NCBI RefSeq assembly: GCF_015244745.1
Contig: NZ_JABCQI010000012.1
Location: forward strand, 19,924-83,923
DNA length: 64,000 nt
Source: Gluconobacter cadivus
Lineage (GTDB): Bacteria; Pseudomonadota; Alphaproteobacteria; Acetobacterales; Acetobacteraceae
Reading direction: 5' to 3'
Part shown: positions 56,596 through 64,000 of the stretch, piece by piece
How positions within the stretch are numbered: position 1 is the first letter of the stretch
How the letters are laid out: each line of letters opens with the position of its first letter
Notes under the pieces: generated by a model
Database searches by the model: none
Seen by the model: the letters and a program-made list of their open reading frames with translations, nothing else
What the model was told of the DNA's origin: nothing
Program-made: the position numbers and the translations under genes

Positions 56596-57486
56596 TCAGG
56601 TCACATTGGCCGACACACGTTCGGCAATGGAAATGACGTCCTCGACAATCGCCGAACCATGACTGATCAGCCGCCCTGCGACACACCGCAGCAGAGGCAG
56701 CTTCATGCCTGTCTCGAACACCCGGAGCTTTCCGCTGGCCAGATAATCCCGCATGACCGCATAGGGCAGCAGGGCCAACCCTTCTCCTCCCAGCGTGAGC
56801 GCCAGAATGGACGGCAGAGAGCTCATGGTGTCCACCCGGTGATGGACGATCCCCTCTCGCGCCAGAAAATTGCGGATCGCCGAATGGGGAATGGTGTTGC
56901 GCGACAGGGTCATGATGGAAATCGACGGCGCCTGCCCCAGATCCAGCTTGCCGTTGCTGGGCAGCGCGAAATGCTCCCTGCCAACCATCGCAGTCTCGTA
57001 GTTGCACAGCTCGCTTTCGATCAGACGCGGTGAATTGACCGGCCCCAGAAAGAAACCCACATCCAGCATTCCCTTGGTGATTTTCCGGGAGATTTCATCC
57101 GAAACCGAAATCTCCAGATCCACTGTCAGGTTTGGATATTTATGGCGGATCTCGATCAGAAGATCCGAAATCCAGGTCTGTGAAATGGTTTCGATCGCTC
57201 CGATACGCAGGATTCCGGTTGCGTCCTGATGTCCTTTGACCGTCTGGATCATTTCATCACGCAGATCGAGGATCTGACGGGCATACTGCACCACCGTCAT
57301 TCCGACCGGCGTGAGCGTGATGGATTTGGGGGCCCGATGAAAAATACTGGCCCCCAGAAGCGCCTCAAGATGCGAAATCCGGACGGACACCGCTGGCTGC
57401 GTCATCCGCAACGCATCGGCCGCCGCCCGGAAACTCCCCAGCCGCTCGATCCATAAAACCGTCTCAAGAGACTTGAAATCCATCAT
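56596..57486 (-). CDS. LysR-family transcriptional regulator
   Basis: A 296-residue LysR protein: HTH at residues 3-62 (FKSLETVLWIERLGSFRAAADA, PAVSVRISHLEALLGASIFH) and an effector domain from about residue 92 (GILRIGAIETISQTWISDLL). It is tail-to-tail with the UPF0317-MFS operon and head-to-tail with the third TonB receptor, whose terminator (57575-57606) separates them. Candidate targets are both neighbouring units; the layout does not decide. Confidence 0.88.
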   Translation of the reverse strand: MMDFKSLETVLWIERLGSFRAAADALRMTQPAVSVRISHLEALLGASIFHRAPKSITLTPVGMTVVQYARQILDLRDEMIQTVKGHQDATGILRIGAIETISQTWISDLLIEIRHKYPNLTVDLEISVSDEISRKITKGMLDVGFFLGPVNSPRLIESELCNYETAMVGREHFALPSNGKLDLGQAPSISIMTLSRNTIPHSAIRNFLAREGIVHHRVDTMSSLPSILALTLGGEGLALLPYAVMRDYLASGKLRVFETGMKLPLLRCVAGRLISHGSAIVEDVISIAERVSANVT

Positions 57487-57574
57487 GAACGTCTCTGTCC
57501 TTTCCTATGCTCCGACAATGACGCCGATCTTTTTACGATACCGGAACAGGATACCCGCCACCAACCATACCGAC

Positions 57575-57606
57575 AAAAAAATATCCTGCCCCGGAGGGCA
57601 GGATAT
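57575..57606 (-). terminator. Intrinsic terminator of the TonB receptor gene
   Basis: On the minus strand a perfect 11-bp stem ATATCCTGCCC/GGGCAGGATAT with a 4-base loop is followed at once by a T-tract (seven A on the plus strand, 57575-57581). It lies 38 bases after the receptor stop codon. This is the clearest Rho-independent terminator for a protein gene in the window. Confidence 0.9.
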
Positions 57607-57643
57607 TGCAGCACCGGCGGGAGAATGCTTCTGGAACAGCCTC

Positions 57644-60217
57644 TTAGAACTGAAAGGCCGTCTTGACGTAATACATGCCGCCACTGAAACCATAAGGCGA
57701 GTTGTTGGGATAAATAAACGCATTCTGCAGTGCCGCGCGCGAGGCTGCGTTCGCCTTGCCCGGATAATGATTTCCGAGGTTGAAAGCGCCCCCCGCGATA
57801 TGCCAGCGCTTGGTGATGTCATATCCCAGTTCAAGATTGGTGATGTAGGACGGCTTGGCATAGGTCCACTGGGCCTGCGTCAGGGACGGTGCCGCGACCC
57901 ATGTGTAAGACCCGAAACGCTGTTCCTGCACACGGGCCGAGAACGGTCCGCGATGCCAGACAACCGTCAGGTTCTCAATATTCTTGGGCGAAGAATGCAG
58001 CAGATATTCCGCATTCGTCCGGTTGAAGGACGACAGCCCAAGCTGCTGAAGGGTCGCAGGGGTCGCGTTATGATGCGAAATCTCACTATCCGCGATATTG
58101 AGGGAGAAGCGGAAGTCGAAATCACCAAGATGTCCCGTCTTCAGATGATAGGCCGTCGTGACGTCCCCGCCGTTCGTAACCGTATTGACCGGATTACCGT
58201 AATAGGCCGCATACAGCACATTTGGCAGCCCGGCCGCAGAGAGCAGGCTTTCCACTTCGGTCCCGCCGAACTGGGTGCTGTTATACAGACGGTCGTTGAT
58301 GGAAATCCGATAGAGATTGGCCGTCAGTGTCCAGTTCGGCAGCAGCGTGGCATCCACACCGATGCTGTAGCTCCGGGACTGCTCACCCCGCAGCTTCGTT
58401 GCGCCCAAAACCTTGGCCCAGTTCGAATTTACCGGAAGCTGCGCCGTCCGGTATGTCGGGAATGTCGTTTCGGCAAAGAACCCTTCCTCCGCAAGCGTCG
58501 GCGCCCGGTATCCCGTGTTGACGTTCCCCCGGAACGCAAGGTTCTTGCTCACATTATAGCGTGTTCCGACTGAGCCCGACGGATGAACGCCAAGATCGTC
58601 ATAGCTGACCGCATGGCCACCGAGCGTCCATTCCCATTTGGGCGTGACGTAGAAATCCAGATTGACGTGCCCGTCGAAAATACCACGGTTCAGAATGCTG
58701 CCTGCCGCCGCCGGAATCCCGAATTTGTCCACCGCACCCGCAGACGCCATTTTCCCGGCATTCGGCCCATCGAGAATGGGAACCCCGCCATTCTCCACAG
58801 ACGCTTCATCACCCTTGCCAACCTGATAGGTATCGAAACGATAATCGAAACCATAACTCAGATTGACCGGACGTGGCAGAAAGGACGTCTTGATGATCTT
58901 CGTGCTGTTGAACCCGGCATCCAGCTCGGTAGAGACAAACTGTCCCGTGTAAAAACTCGTTGGGCTGTCCAGTCCCATCGTGGGGTTGTCTGTATCAACA
59001 ATATGGTTGATCTGCTGATTGCGGCCGTAATTGACGAAGAAATCCCACTGCATTCCCAAAAAACTATGCGCGCGGATGCCATTATTGACCTGAAAATCCC
59101 ATTCCTCGGCATGCCACATCGGCTCCATGCCATTCGGATGGAGCGCGCGCACAACGTTATCGTTGGACGGCGCACGATACGTCTCAGGCGCAATGATGTC
59201 CTTATGCGCAAAAGTCGAGGTATTGTAGACTTCCCAGTTATCCGTCACCGGATAGGCCATGTTGACGCTGGCCGTTTCAAGTAGCATCCGGATATTGCCC
59301 GCCAGACGCTGCACATCCTTGCTGGCGGTGTCGTTACGCGGATCACCCTCAAAATAGAGATTACCCGGATACTCGCCCGACCGGTTGGTGGAAAGCTGGT
59401 TGTTGATCTGCGCCGCTACATTCAGATAGCCGCCACGATGCCCCAGAGCGAAACCGTAATCGGCATTGCCATCGAAGGACTGCCCGTCTCCCGCATAAAA
59501 GCCACTGTTCTGGAGATTGATCGAGCCGCCCTTGCTGTCTTTCTTCAGAACAATATTGACCGCACCGGCCTCGGCATCCTGACCATACAGCGCACTCGCG
59601 CCTTCAGTGATGATCTCGACATGGTCAATCGCGCTGACCGGGATCAGGGACAGATCCGCCGGGTCCGTCCCGTAGTTCGGACCGGCCTGATAATAATTGA
59701 AATTGGCGTCCACATGCCGGCGCTTGCCGTTGACCAGCATCAGCGTCTGATCCGCACCAAGGTTTCGCAACTGCATCGTCTTATTGAAGCCGTTGCTGCC
59801 CATGCCGCCGAAAGGAGACGACGTCACGGCGGCGGAAAGCTGGGACAGCGCGGCGAGGATGTTGGTCTGACCGGTCTCCTTGAGCTGCTGCGAGGAATAC
59901 CGGAAAACCTGTGCCGTACTGTGCTCCCGCGTGGAGGGCGAGAAAACACTTTCTCCCGGAACCTGTGTCCCACGAACGGCAATGCTTTCCGTGTCCTTCG
60001 CACTGACCTGCGTCACCTTCCTGCGATCCGTTTTTTTAACGGAACGAGAAGAGGCGTCAGCAGGATGAGCAACATGGACGGTCTTTTTCCCGGACGACGA
60101 AGTCATGTCCCTGCCCTGTAATGTTCCCTGCGCCAGTGCAGCATGACACAGCGATGTCGTCAGAAGACACGCCGTGCTCAGGGAGAGAGAGCGGGAGAGG
60201 TATTTCAAGGCGAACAT
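57644..60217 (-). CDS. TonB-dependent outer-membrane receptor
   Basis: An 857-residue receptor with signal peptide ALKYLSRSLSLSTACLLTTS ending AALAQ, a basic linker of about 70 residues, a plug (NILAALSQLSAAVTS, GFNKTMQLRNLGADQTLMLV, NGKRRH, IDHVEIITEGASALYGQDAE, AGAVNIVLKKDSKG) and a barrel ending in Phe (MYYVKTAFQF). The ATG at 60217 has AGGAG 9 bases upstream; a longer open frame to 60340 is not supported. It is paralogous to the receptor at 38407-40908. A 241-base gap separates it from the upstream RidA gene, so it may have its own promoter or be the distal gene of the dehydratase-DUF4392-RidA operon. Confidence 0.9.
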   Translation of the reverse strand: MFALKYLSRSLSLSTACLLTTSLCHAALAQGTLQGRDMTSSSGKKTVHVAHPADASSRSVKKTDRRKVTQVSAKDTESIAVRGTQVPGESVFSPSTREHSTAQVFRYSSQQLKETGQTNILAALSQLSAAVTSSPFGGMGSNGFNKTMQLRNLGADQTLMLVNGKRRHVDANFNYYQAGPNYGTDPADLSLIPVSAIDHVEIITEGASALYGQDAEAGAVNIVLKKDSKGGSINLQNSGFYAGDGQSFDGNADYGFALGHRGGYLNVAAQINNQLSTNRSGEYPGNLYFEGDPRNDTASKDVQRLAGNIRMLLETASVNMAYPVTDNWEVYNTSTFAHKDIIAPETYRAPSNDNVVRALHPNGMEPMWHAEEWDFQVNNGIRAHSFLGMQWDFFVNYGRNQQINHIVDTDNPTMGLDSPTSFYTGQFVSTELDAGFNSTKIIKTSFLPRPVNLSYGFDYRFDTYQVGKGDEASVENGGVPILDGPNAGKMASAGAVDKFGIPAAAGSILNRGIFDGHVNLDFYVTPKWEWTLGGHAVSYDDLGVHPSGSVGTRYNVSKNLAFRGNVNTGYRAPTLAEEGFFAETTFPTYRTAQLPVNSNWAKVLGATKLRGEQSRSYSIGVDATLLPNWTLTANLYRISINDRLYNSTQFGGTEVESLLSAAGLPNVLYAAYYGNPVNTVTNGGDVTTAYHLKTGHLGDFDFRFSLNIADSEISHHNATPATLQQLGLSSFNRTNAEYLLHSSPKNIENLTVVWHRGPFSARVQEQRFGSYTWVAAPSLTQAQWTYAKPSYITNLELGYDITKRWHIAGGAFNLGNHYPGKANAASRAALQNAFIYPNNSPYGFSGGMYYVKTAFQF

Positions 60218-60458
60218 TTTCACGCACTCCTGGGATCTGGGGATCAAAAGGCAGCTTTCCGCCAGAATTTCTTCATATGAGACGCGATTACCTTCCCTCC
60301 GGCAGTGTTCATTCCGCCCGGTCAGTATTTTCGCTTCCATTTCCAGTTGATAATACGGAAATTTGATACGATATTGGAACGTTTATCTTGTTATCCGCGT
60401 TAATAAATTTCTTTTATGCCCCTAGGGTGGGACGGTCACAGCCGCCCACGGACAGGAA

Positions 60459-60920
60459 TCAGTCGATTTTGAACATAGCTTCCACCTCGACCGCCATCCC
60501 GGATGGCAGTGAGGACGTCCCGGTCGCGATCCGCACATGGCATCCTGCGTCCCCCAGAACCTCCCCGAACAGATCGGAGGCACCGTTCAGGACTTTGGCC
60601 TGCTGTTCGAAGCCTTCCGAACACCGCACCACCCCCGCCACCCGGACGAGCCGCCTGATCCGAGACAAATCTCCCTCCAGGAAATGCCAGACATGCGCCA
60701 GAATGTTGAGCCCACACAGCCGCGCCGCCTGCTGCCCCTCCTCGACGGAAAAATCCTTGCCCACGACCCCTTTGTAGCGAAGATCATCTCCCCAGCGTGG
60801 CCCCTGTCCCGCGACGAACAGAAAACCGTCACAGGAGAGGATCGGCGTATAATTGCCTCGTGGAACACTGACAGGCGGCAGAATCACGCCACACGGAAGA
60901 ACAGATCCCGCCTCACGCAC
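60459..60920 (-). CDS. RidA-family protein (YjgF/YER057c/UK114)
   Basis: A 153-residue RidA-family protein: LPPVSVPRGNYTPILSCDGFLFVAGQGPRWG, QQAARLCGLNILAHVWHFLEGDLSRIRRLVRVAGVV and SGMAVEVEAMFKID. The start is GTG at 60920 with GGAGG 7 bases upstream inside the DUF4392 gene; the genes overlap by 8 bases. RidA proteins hydrolyse reactive enamine/imine intermediates, notably 2-aminoacrylate from PLP-dependent dehydratases. A serine/threonine dehydratase-like gene is two genes upstream in the same unit, which fits this role. It is cytoplasmic, unlike the lipoprotein-like RidA at 7857. Confidence 0.85.
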   Translation of the reverse strand: MREAGSVLPCGVILPPVSVPRGNYTPILSCDGFLFVAGQGPRWGDDLRYKGVVGKDFSVEEGQQAARLCGLNILAHVWHFLEGDLSRIRRLVRVAGVVRCSEGFEQQAKVLNGASDLFGEVLGDAGCHVRIATGTSSLPSGMAVEVEAMFKID

Positions 60921-61983
60921 GGATCTGCCTCCAGTCTCCGGACTGGCCCTGCCAGTTGGTGACCATCCCGAGATGGCGTTGCAACGTTTTACGGAACACC
61001 TGAATCAGACCACGCCATTCCTCCGCAGCAATTCCGTCCGTCGCGGGCTCCGGCCCCATGAACATCCCGTCCACACCGCCACTCGCCACACAGGCTTCAA
61101 TACAGCGAACTTCCAACTCCGGCTCGTGAAAAACAGCCTGATTTTCCACCAGACAGGCCAGAGCCGCCACAAGACCGGTCGCCCCCCAGTTCGAGACATT
61201 CGCGACGATAAGATGGTCCGTCGCCGTCTCAGCCGCCACACCACCCCTTCCTTCAATGCCACAGTCACGGGCCTTGGCGATCTTCTGTTTCAGTTCCGCA
61301 GCAATCACACCCATGCCGAGTTCATTGCCGCCATCCCCGATCCCGATGGAACGCAGCCCCCGCACCCGTGCCTGTGCGAACAGGTAATCCAGATCCGCAA
61401 CCATTCCATCCAATGGACGGCCACCCAGACCATGATACAATCCCCTATCATTGACGCCAGGCCGTTCGATCGCAATCAGAAGGCTCGGTTGAACCTGATC
61501 GAGCAGTGCATCGCACGCCTTGCGACTTCCGGCGTCATCCTTGGGCACAGTCGCGACATAAACCGGCCGCAGATAGGGAACCGGCACGATCTTCCCGTCT
61601 GCGGGCAGATCGAACGGTGCAAGACCCGCGCCGCGACAGGTCGCGAACATCATCTCCCGCCAGTCCTCGTCCACGACAATGACCGTTTCGCGTGACAGAC
61701 CCAGAAAGATCGAGCGCGCAATAAACGCAGCGCCCACCGGTCCATCCGTTTCCGGAACGCCGCCGCCTTCGGGGAAACCCGTGGCGATCAGAACAGGCCC
61801 CGGACGCTCCGCCACCTGCCCGACGATCATTTCGGCGGCAGCCATACACATGCTGCCCGGCTGACGCTTCTGGAGCGCAGCGTAAATCATGCCGATACTG
61901 CCAACACCCGTATAATCCAACACCATGAAGTCATCAATGGTTTCGGACAGACGTTCATACAGTGCTGTTCCACTCTTCAACAT
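60913..61983 (-). CDS. DUF4392 glutamate-cyclase-domain protein
   Basis: A 356-residue protein whose core matches DUF4392, the C-terminal D-glutamate cyclase domain of mammalian DGLUCY: LIATGFPEGGGVPETDGPVGAA, FIARSIFLGLSRETVIVVDE, SLLIAIERPGVNDRGLYHGL and GLRSIGIGDGGNELGMGV. The inferred reaction is reversible conversion of D-glutamate to 5-oxo-D-proline and water. It lies 18 bases after the dehydratase-like gene and overlaps ridA by 8 bases. The other DGLUCY half (UPF0317) is encoded 6 kb away at 54436. Whether they form one enzyme is not known. Confidence 0.82.
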   Translation of the reverse strand: MLKSGTALYERLSETIDDFMVLDYTGVGSIGMIYAALQKRQPGSMCMAAAEMIVGQVAERPGPVLIATGFPEGGGVPETDGPVGAAFIARSIFLGLSRETVIVVDEDWREMMFATCRGAGLAPFDLPADGKIVPVPYLRPVYVATVPKDDAGSRKACDALLDQVQPSLLIAIERPGVNDRGLYHGLGGRPLDGMVADLDYLFAQARVRGLRSIGIGDGGNELGMGVIAAELKQKIAKARDCGIEGRGGVAAETATDHLIVANVSNWGATGLVAALACLVENQAVFHEPELEVRCIEACVASGGVDGMFMGPEPATDGIAAEEWRGLIQVFRKTLQRHLGMVTNWQGQSGDWRQIRA

Positions 61984-62001
61984 CCTGAATAGGCCTTTTA
62001 T

Positions 62002-63018
62002 TTACAGTATTGAAGAATAGACAGACGGATCGACATTCCCGCCACTCAGCACCGCCACCGTCACCTTCTCCCGTACATCGAGCTTTCCCGAAAGAATGGC
62101 CGCAAGCGGTGCGGCTCCGCCGGGCTCGGCCACAAGTTTGAAATGCTCGAAGCAGTTGGCCATGCCGACCCGGATTTCGGCATCATTCACAACCAGACCA
62201 TCCGCCAGCAGGGCGTGATTGGTCGGAAAGGTCAGTGCGCCCGGCGTAGGCACCATCAGCGAATCACACAGCGTGTTCATGCCACCCGCATTCTCGACCC
62301 GATGCCCGGACGCCAGCGATCTGGCCAGATCGTCAAACCCTGCGGGCTCCACGGAATAGATAGACGTTTCCGGACGACAGGTGCGGACAGCCGTCGCAAT
62401 CCCCGCCACCAGTCCACCACCACTCGCACTGGAAAGCACATTGTCTGGCATGATACCCAGCTCCCGGCACTGCTCCATGATCTCAAGACCCACCGTGCCC
62501 TGACCCGCCATAACGTTGAAATCATCATAGGGCGGAACGATGACGGCGCCCTCGGAGTCCGCAATCTGCGCACCGATTTCCTCGCGGTTTTCCGTCGCCC
62601 GGTCATAGAGCCTGACCTTGGCGCCATAACGGCGCGCACCCTCGATTTTCATCTGCGGGGCACTCTCGGGCATGATGATATGAGCCGGAATATCGAGCAG
62701 CGCACAGACTGCCGAAATCGCCAGGGCATGATTTCCCGAAGACCACGCCACCACACCGCCGCGCCGTTCGCCTAGTGTAAGTTGCAGAATACGGTTACAA
62801 GCCCCGCGAAACTTGAACGAGCCCGTTTTCTGAAGCATTTCCGGCTTGACCAGAATACGGCCGCCCAGCCTCTCGTTCAGCACGGGACTTTCAAGAAGAG
62901 GCGTCCGGACCACATGATCGCGTATGCGACACGACGCTGCGAATATTTCGGAAAAATTCAGCGTTCTGTTTTCAGACTGCACCACAGATACTTTCCCCAC
63001 TTCTGATGGGGTCATCAT
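62002..63018 (-). CDS. Threonine/serine dehydratase-like PLP enzyme (fold type II)
   Basis: A 338-residue enzyme with the PLP lysine in KTGSFKFRGACNRIL, substrate loop WSSGNHALAISAVCALL, HIIMPESAPQMKIEGARRYGA, the phosphate-binding glycine loop SSASGGGLVAGIATA and a C-terminal VLSGGNVDPS. This is the threonine dehydratase/serine racemase/threo-3-hydroxyaspartate dehydratase group. No C-terminal ACT regulatory domain is present, consistent with a catabolic enzyme. The ATG at 63018 was chosen; a TTG at 63027 is less likely. It heads a three-gene unit with DUF4392 and RidA, which could remove imines it generates. Racemase activity on glutamate-related amino acids is an alternative. Confidence 0.85.
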   Translation of the reverse strand: MMTPSEVGKVSVVQSENRTLNFSEIFAASCRIRDHVVRTPLLESPVLNERLGGRILVKPEMLQKTGSFKFRGACNRILQLTLGERRGGVVAWSSGNHALAISAVCALLDIPAHIIMPESAPQMKIEGARRYGAKVRLYDRATENREEIGAQIADSEGAVIVPPYDDFNVMAGQGTVGLEIMEQCRELGIMPDNVLSSASGGGLVAGIATAVRTCRPETSIYSVEPAGFDDLARSLASGHRVENAGGMNTLCDSLMVPTPGALTFPTNHALLADGLVVNDAEIRVGMANCFEHFKLVAEPGGAAPLAAILSGKLDVREKVTVAVLSGGNVDPSVYSSIL

Positions 63019-63039
63019 TCTTTTCAAATGGTTCTCAAA

Positions 63040-63411
63040 TCAAATATTATCTTTGTATAACCCACCATAAAGAACGCTTATGCCTAACGCCCCTCCGCAC
63101 CCAATGCGACTTCCCCCGTCGCTTGACTGCTTAGTCCCCAGACTTGGTGGTGTATTATTTTCACGCAATTGGAAGGATGCGCTATGGAAACGCCACGGCG
63201 GCGGCCGGCCGTCGAGCGACAGCGCAGTCAAAGAGTTGCGGTGAAGCGCTCCGGGCTCGACGCGCCATCCCGAAGGTAGCTTCCTCAACCGTACCGCAGG
63301 ATTGATGAAAAAGCGATCGTCATGGCATTCCGCCGCCATACTCTGCTGCCTCTGGACGTTTGCCTTTACGCGCTCTAGCCGACGATCCCCCGCCTGACGA
63401 GGTCTTCACTG
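63040..63411. other. Non-coding or degenerate region (372 bases)
   Basis: No gene is recognisable. A 99-codon minus-strand frame exists but has odd composition (many Arg, Ser, Pro, Gly) and no domain I know. The region lies between the dehydratase promoter and an IS1380 remnant and may include further insertion-sequence debris. Confidence 0.4.
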
Positions 63412-63770
63412 CATCGCTAACTTCAGCGTCACCGTATTTCCCGTCTGCCCGATACCGAAAGCGACAAGCATAGCTCATCTATTGACGGCATTGAGATGGC
63501 GATACCATCGACGTCCTCGTAGCCGCAGGCAATGGCCAGTATGCGGGCGCGCAGAATATCGGCCACGCCGTGTGTCATCAGTCGCAGATTGGGTGGATCG
63601 GCGATGAGCCGGGCGGGGCGATCGCGTAGCATTGCCTCAGGAGTTTTTGCATGCCCAAGCGCAGTGTCCCCTTACCTTTCTTCTGCGCCCGCTTACGCTC
63701 CGGCACGCCTGGCCCCCTCCTCTACGCCAGCGTATTGAACAGTTGGTTGCAAGTTCATTGGTCCCCGATG
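63412..63770 (-). mobile_element. IS1380-family transposase remnant
   Basis: The minus strand reads RPARLIADPPNLRLMTHGVA followed by DILRARILAIACGYEDVDGI, the conserved N-terminal part of IS1380-family transposases (IADPRxPxxxxHxxADxLRxRxLAIACGYEDxDD). It then degenerates (SVSGRREIR, stop). Neither the true N-terminus nor the catalytic core is readable, and terminal repeats were not found. IS1380 was first described from Acetobacter, which supports the host assignment. Confidence 0.6.
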
Positions 63771-63834
63771 TGAACCCATCGGTTTTAAACCCTTAAAAGG
63801 AGGATGTATTTGATAGGCGCGGGGAATTGGGCAA

Positions 63835-63863
63835 CAAAAAAGCCACCCGATTGGGTGGCTTTT
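63835..63863 (-). terminator. Terminator downstream of tRNA-fMet
   Basis: GCCACCC-AATC-GGGTGGC on the minus strand (63842-63859) is a perfect 7-bp stem with a 4-base loop followed by TTTTTT. It lies 26 bases beyond the tRNA 3' end. On the plus strand the stem is followed by TTTTC, so it may act in both directions. Confidence 0.85.
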
Positions 63864-63889
63864 CTTCTGTCTTTTCAGACGCTTATTCA

Positions 63890-63966
<77 letters not shown>

Positions 63967-64000
63967 TGGGTATTGTGTGATGTTGGGGGATTGAGAGTTG

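Overview
The window looks like chromosomal DNA of an acetic acid bacterium (Acetobacteraceae, Gluconobacter- or Acetobacter-like). The basis is the moderate-to-high GC content, the many TonB-dependent receptors with basic Ser/Thr-rich N-terminal linkers, the dense nutrient-catabolism genes, and remnants of IS1380-, IS5- and IS3-family elements, of which IS1380 and the IS5 group are well known in this family. Genus is an inference; no marker gene beyond one initiator tRNA is present.

Layout. 1-3.8 kb: an IclR regulator cut by the window edge, a LysR regulator, and a divergent MFS transporter + D-lyxose isomerase-like cupin operon. 3.8-12.3 kb: a minus-strand operon headed by a TonB receptor, followed by an NCS1 permease, a lipoprotein-like RidA, an M20 peptidase, an N-acyl-D-amino-acid deacylase and a CobW-type GTPase. 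12.7-24.7 kb: a full histidine-utilisation locus (hutD, H, U, G, F, I, C) that also holds a HisC-like aminotransferase and two flavin-dependent 2-hydroxyacid oxidases of opposite expected stereospecificity. 24.8-32.9 kb: a decaying accessory stretch with a nonsense-interrupted oxidoreductase, a frameshifted MFS gene, an arginase-family gene, an orphan LysR, a very AT-rich frameshifted glycosyltransferase and a cluster of broken insertion sequences. 33-38.1 kb: an N-carbamoylase-type amidohydrolase, a VOC protein, two related LysR regulators and a CapA-family protein. 38.4-46.8 kb: a tightly coupled operon of TonB receptor, MFS, pxpB, pxpC, pxpA, accB, accC and a BCCP-like protein without a biotinylation site. 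46.8-51.1 kb: a MarR-type regulator divergent from hyuA/hyuB (ATP-dependent hydantoinase/oxoprolinase). 51.2-54.2 kb: MHS transporter, DUF2848 protein and 2-hydroxyacid dehydrogenase. 54.4-63.0 kb: UPF0317 protein, MFS, LysR, a third TonB receptor, RidA, DUF4392 glutamate-cyclase-like protein and a threonine/serine dehydratase-like enzyme. 63.4-64 kb: an IS1380 remnant and tRNA-fMet.

Theme. Much of the window converges on glutamate: histidine to glutamate (hut), 5-oxoproline and related cyclic amides to glutamate (pxp, hyu), D-glutamate/5-oxo-D-proline interconversion (UPF0317, DUF4392) and N-acyl-D-glutamate deacylation. Three modules begin with a TonB receptor followed by an inner-membrane carrier or enzymes, which suggests dedicated import through both membranes. 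The most unusual item is the pxpBCA-accBC unit: it encodes all parts of a split urea-carboxylase-like biotin enzyme (biotin carboxylase, biotin carrier, two-part carboxyltransferase-like protein) plus a hydrolase, and adds a carrier paralogue that cannot be biotinylated.
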